From NCBI GenBank assembly GCA_946480485.1, contig CAMLJW010000164.1:1-10255 (forward strand): DNA of 10,255 nucleotides, read 5' to 3'. The translations under genes and the position numbers were made by a program. The DNA is from an uncultured Streptomyces sp. GTDB lineage: Bacteria > Actinomycetota > Actinomycetes > Streptomycetales > Streptomycetaceae. The notes under the pieces were generated by a model, which worked only from the letters and a program-made list of their open reading frames with translations, did not search any database and was not told the origin of the DNA. Positions 7,140 to 10,255 of this stretch are shown here, one piece after another (the stretch's first letter is position 1; each line of letters starts with the position of its first letter).

Positions 7140-8321
7140 TTACGCCGCGGGGTGCCCCAGCAGCATGGCCGGGGCGCCCCGCACCCGGGTCAGGAACACC
7201 GTCGCCGCGTTCGGCCCCTGTGGTCTCACCATGCGGCGCAGTTCCTCCGGCTCCACCGCCGAGCCGCGCTTCTTGACGGTCAGGATGCCGACCTCACGCT
7301 CCCGCAGCAGCGCCTTCAGCCTCTTGACGCCGAAGTGCAGTCGGTCGGTGATCTCGTATGCGGTGGCGTAGGGAGTGGGACGCAGGTCGTCCGCCGTGAC
7401 ATACGCGATCGTCGCGTCGAGCAGCCCGCCACCGACCTCCTCGGCGACCTCGGCGACCAGGTGGGCGCGGATGACGGCGCCGTCGGGCTCGTACAAGTAA
7501 CGCCCCGGGGGCCGCACCTGGGGGTCGGGCAGTCCGCGGCCGGCGAGGCTGCGCGGGCCGGGCAGCAGCGTGGCGCGCACGAGCCCGGGCTCGGTACCGA
7601 ACCACAGCACGGCCTCCTTCACGTCCCCGGAATCCGACACCCATTCGGCCTCGGCCTCGTCGGGGATCGCCTCATGGGGGATGCCGGGTGCGATCTTCAA
7701 GGCGGCGCGGGGCGCCTCGATGGCGGCGGCGACGGCCCACGACAGCGGCGGCGAGTACGCCTCGGGATCGAAGATCCGACCCCGCCCTCCCCGCCGGCCC
7801 GGATCCATGAAAACGGCGTCGTACGAGGACGTATCGACCCCTGTGACATCCGCCTCCCGCACCTCGATCAGGTCGGCCAGCCCGAGCGCCTCGGCGTTCG
7901 CCCGCGCCACCGCACAGGTCAGCGGGTCGCGGTCGACGGCGAGGACGCGCACCCCGGCACGGGCGAGCGCGATCGCGTCCCCGCCGATGCCACAGCAGAG
8001 ATCGGCGACGGAACGCACACCGAGCCTCGCGAAACGCTCCGCCCGATACGTTGCGACCCTCGCACGGGTCGCCTGTTCGACCCCGTTCGCCGTGAAGAAC
8101 ATCCGGCCGGCATCCGCGCTCCCGAACTTCCCCACCGCCCGCTGCCGAAGGCGCGCCTGCCCGATCGCCGCGGACACGAGCTCAGCGGGGTGCTCGCGCC
8201 GCAGCCGGGTGGCAACGGCCAGCTCCTGAGCCGCTTCGACACCCCGCACCTCATCGAGGAGGAACCGTCCGTGGTCGGTGAGCAGAGCGGCGAAGGAGGC
8301 CAGAGGGTCGTGATCGGTCAC
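7140..8321 (-). CDS. Class I SAM-dependent methyltransferase with THUMP-like C-terminal domain
   Basis: 393 residues from GTG 8321. An N-terminal helical region of about 100 residues precedes a Rossmann methyltransferase: motif I VADLCCGIGGDA (about 106-116), the acidic motif II residue D130 in LAVDRDP, and motif IV DPGRRGGRGRIFDP from about 173. The C-terminal part (about 310-393), with HFGVKRLKALL and ILTVKKRG, resembles the actinobacterial THUMP-like domain attached to such enzymes. True THUMP domains bind RNA, which suggests an RNA substrate, but this is unproven. The gene converges on the dipeptidase (93 bp between stops, no clear terminator) and diverges from groES. A start at 8372 would add 17 residues (MPVPGGSDCRQ...) without domain support. 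The chosen GTG has only GGAG 2 nt before it, too close for normal use, but CACAAT lies 6 nt upstream, so it may be leaderless. Confidence 0.88.
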   Translation of the reverse strand: MTDHDPLASFAALLTDHGRFLLDEVRGVEAAQELAVATRLRREHPAELVSAAIGQARLRQRAVGKFGSADAGRMFFTANGVEQATRARVATYRAERFARLGVRSVADLCCGIGGDAIALARAGVRVLAVDRDPLTCAVARANAEALGLADLIEVREADVTGVDTSSYDAVFMDPGRRGGRGRIFDPEAYSPPLSWAVAAAIEAPRAALKIAPGIPHEAIPDEAEAEWVSDSGDVKEAVLWFGTEPGLVRATLLPGPRSLAGRGLPDPQVRPPGRYLYEPDGAVIRAHLVAEVAEEVGGGLLDATIAYVTADDLRPTPYATAYEITDRLHFGVKRLKALLREREVGILTVKKRGSAVEPEELRRMVRPQGPNAATVFLTRVRGAPAMLLGHPAA

Positions 8322-8368
8322 GGCTCCATTGTGGGCCAGTTGTCGGCAGTCGGAGCCCCCAGGGACGG

Positions 8369-8391
8369 GCACCCTCGGGTGCAGGGGTGCC
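8369..8391. repeat. Nested inverted repeats GCACCC/GGGTGC between methyltransferase and groES
   Basis: GCACCC (8369-8374) is followed after 2 bp by its complement GGGTGC (8377-8382), and GGGTGC recurs at 8385-8390. With the outer copy the arms extend to GGCACCC (8368-8374) and GGGTGCC (8385-8391). It lies in the divergent region, 28 bp before the first CIRCE. It could be an operator or a weak hairpin; no regulator is recognised. Confidence 0.5.
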
Positions 8392-8418
8392 GGAAAAGCC
8401 GCGCCGCGCCGGAGTCCA

Positions 8419-8445
8419 TTGGCACTCCGCTTGACCGAGTGCTAA
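8419..8445 (+). promoter_or_regulatory. CIRCE operator 1 (HrcA binding site)
   Basis: The left arm TTGGCACTC (8419-8427) and right arm GAGTGCTAA (8437-8445) are separated by exactly 9 bp. Consensus CIRCE is TTAGCACTC-N9-GAGTGCTAA, so there is one mismatch (third base). The -35 hexamer TTGACC occupies the end of the 9-bp spacer, so bound HrcA would block RNA polymerase directly. HrcA represses groESL through CIRCE in Streptomyces and many other bacteria. Confidence 0.95.
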
Positions 8446-8460
8446 TCGCGGTCATAGTCT
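8431..8460 (+). promoter_or_regulatory. groES-groEL promoter (principal sigma type)
   Basis: -35 TTGACC (8431-8436), 18-bp spacer, -10 TAGTCT (8455-8460). The predicted start is about 8467, giving a leader of about 125 nt before groES. The promoter overlaps CIRCE 1, and CIRCE 2 begins at the predicted start point. Confidence 0.8.
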
Positions 8461-8465
8461 CTGAT

Positions 8466-8492
8466 CTGGCACTCCCCCCTGGAGAGTGCCAA
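8466..8492 (+). promoter_or_regulatory. CIRCE operator 2, at the predicted transcription start
   Basis: Arms CTGGCACTC (8466-8474) and GAGTGCCAA (8484-8492) flank a 9-bp spacer, with three mismatches to the CIRCE consensus in total. The inner 8 bp of each arm are perfectly complementary, so the transcript would begin with a stable stem. It starts 47 bp after CIRCE 1. Paired CIRCE sites before groESL are a known arrangement. Confidence 0.9.
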
Positions 8493-8566
8493 CAAAGCGA
8501 CGGGCAGGTCCGGCACCCGCGACGACGGATCGACCTGGTCGCCACCTCAGACAGTTAACCCCGTGA

Positions 8567-8586
8567 GATCTCCGAAGGGGGAGGTC
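8567..8586 (+). promoter_or_regulatory. Hairpin that can sequester the groES ribosome site
   Basis: GATCTCC (8567-8573) can pair along its whole length with GGAGGTC (8580-8586), with one G.U pair and a 6-nt loop GAAGGG. The Shine-Dalgarno core GGAGG (8580-8584) is fully inside the stem and lies 7 nt before GTG 8592. A stem of this modest size, with weak pairs at its base, is what a simple RNA thermometer looks like. The pairing is seen in sequence; thermosensing is inference. Confidence 0.5.
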
Positions 8587-8591
8587 GGATC

Positions 8592-8900
8592 GTGACGACC
8601 GCCAGCTCCAAGGTTGCCATCAAGCCGCTCGAGGACCGCATCGTGGTCCAGCCGCTGGACGCCGAGCAGACCACGGCCTCTGGCCTGGTCATCCCGGACA
8701 CCGCGAAGGAGAAGCCCCAGGAGGGCGTCGTCCTTGCCGTGGGCCCGGGCCGGTTCGAGAACGGCGAGCGCCTGCCGCTCGACGTGAACACCGGCGACAT
8801 CGTGCTGTACAGCAAGTACGGCGGCACCGAAGTGAAGTACAACGGCGAGGAGTACCTCGTCCTCTCGGCTCGCGACGTGCTCGCGATCGTCGAGAAGTAG
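8592..8900 (+). CDS. groES: Co-chaperonin GroES (10 kDa chaperonin)
   Basis: 102 residues, the full length for bacterial GroES. It forms the heptameric lid of the GroEL folding chamber in the cytoplasm. Family features are [25 protein letters not shown], containing the mobile loop (about 20-36) that contacts GroEL, then the [11 protein letters not shown] strand and the C-terminal [20 protein letters not shown] 8592 is chosen because of the strong GGGGGAGG ribosome site ending 7 nt upstream and the typical [12 protein letters not shown] start. Expression should be controlled by HrcA at two CIRCE sites, and perhaps by the hairpin over the ribosome site. groEL follows after 160 bp. The divergent upstream neighbour is the methyltransferase. 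Confidence 0.98.
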   Translation: MTTASSKVAIKPLEDRIVVQPLDAEQTTASGLVIPDTAKEKPQEGVVLAVGPGRFENGERLPLDVNTGDIVLYSKYGGTEVKYNGEEYLVLSARDVLAIVEK

Positions 8901-8920
8901 TTCACCGAAGTTCACCGAAG
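8900..8920. repeat. Perfect 10-bp tandem repeat after groES
   Basis: GTTCACCGAA occurs twice back to back (8900-8909 and 8910-8919), followed by G; the first base is the last base of the groES stop codon. The unit begins with GTTCACC, the core of the Streptomyces PhoP (PHO-box) direct-repeat unit, but the period here is 10 bp rather than the 11 bp of PHO boxes. It may equally be a slippage duplication. Confidence 0.75.
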
Positions 8921-8967
8921 CAGATTGCTTGTGCTTTGAGCTGCGCCCCTGGCCCCCGCGACCGTAA

Positions 8968-10255
<1,288 letters not shown>

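Noticed and set aside
7137..8558. 473-codon plus-strand open frame opposite the methyltransferase and through the CIRCE region
   Set aside because: The methyltransferase motifs are unambiguous on the minus strand, and this frame crosses the groES promoter and operators.
8322..8591. HspR/HAIR operator (CTTGAGT-N7-ACTCAAG) in the groES region
   Set aside because: No matching arms were found; only CIRCE-type operators are present.

Overview
The window is high-GC, and almost every gene uses G/C at third codon positions. Gene content and protein sequences point to the chromosome core of a Streptomyces or close relative: a BldG-type STAS protein, an RsbW-like ATPase, a CIRCE-controlled groES-groEL1 operon, and purK-purE next to a GtrA-like membrane protein. 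No mobile element, CRISPR array, tRNA or rRNA gene was seen.

Layout: (1) 1-333, the 3' part of an anti-sigma-factor antagonist (STAS domain). (2) 573-1085, an RsbW-type anti-sigma/ATP-binding protein, after a 239-bp spacer with short direct repeats. (3) 1267-3398, an OmpR-family response regulator and its two-helix membrane sensor kinase, 173 bp apart. (4) 3431-3970 on the minus strand, a four-helix GtrA-family protein, convergent with the kinase and divergent from purK. (5) 4151-7046, a purK-purE-dipeptidase operon: purK and purE overlap by 4 bp and the dipeptidase follows closely. PurK and PurE perform consecutive steps of purine synthesis (AIR to N5-CAIR to CAIR). (6) 7140-8321 on the minus strand, a SAM-dependent methyltransferase with a THUMP-like C-terminus. 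(7) 8419-10255, the groES-groEL operon with two CIRCE operators; groEL runs off the right edge.

Regulation is the most interesting layer. The response regulator and purK have a TANNNT hexamer exactly 6 nt before the start codon and no convincing ribosome site, as expected for leaderless mRNAs; the methyltransferase may be a weaker third case. The groES ribosome site can be fully paired in a 7-bp hairpin, which could act as a thermosensor beneath HrcA/CIRCE repression. The 160-bp groES-groEL spacer holds a 10-bp tandem repeat resembling PHO-box units, a terminator-like GC hairpin followed by a T-rich tract, and a strong hairpin before groEL whose 5' arm has a second possible partner upstream.

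I found no wholly novel multi-gene system. The genes are ordinary core genes, and the noteworthy signals are the RNA and operator structures around groESL, the leaderless starts, the direct repeats before the kinase, and a possible rearrangement junction between the pur cluster and groESL.
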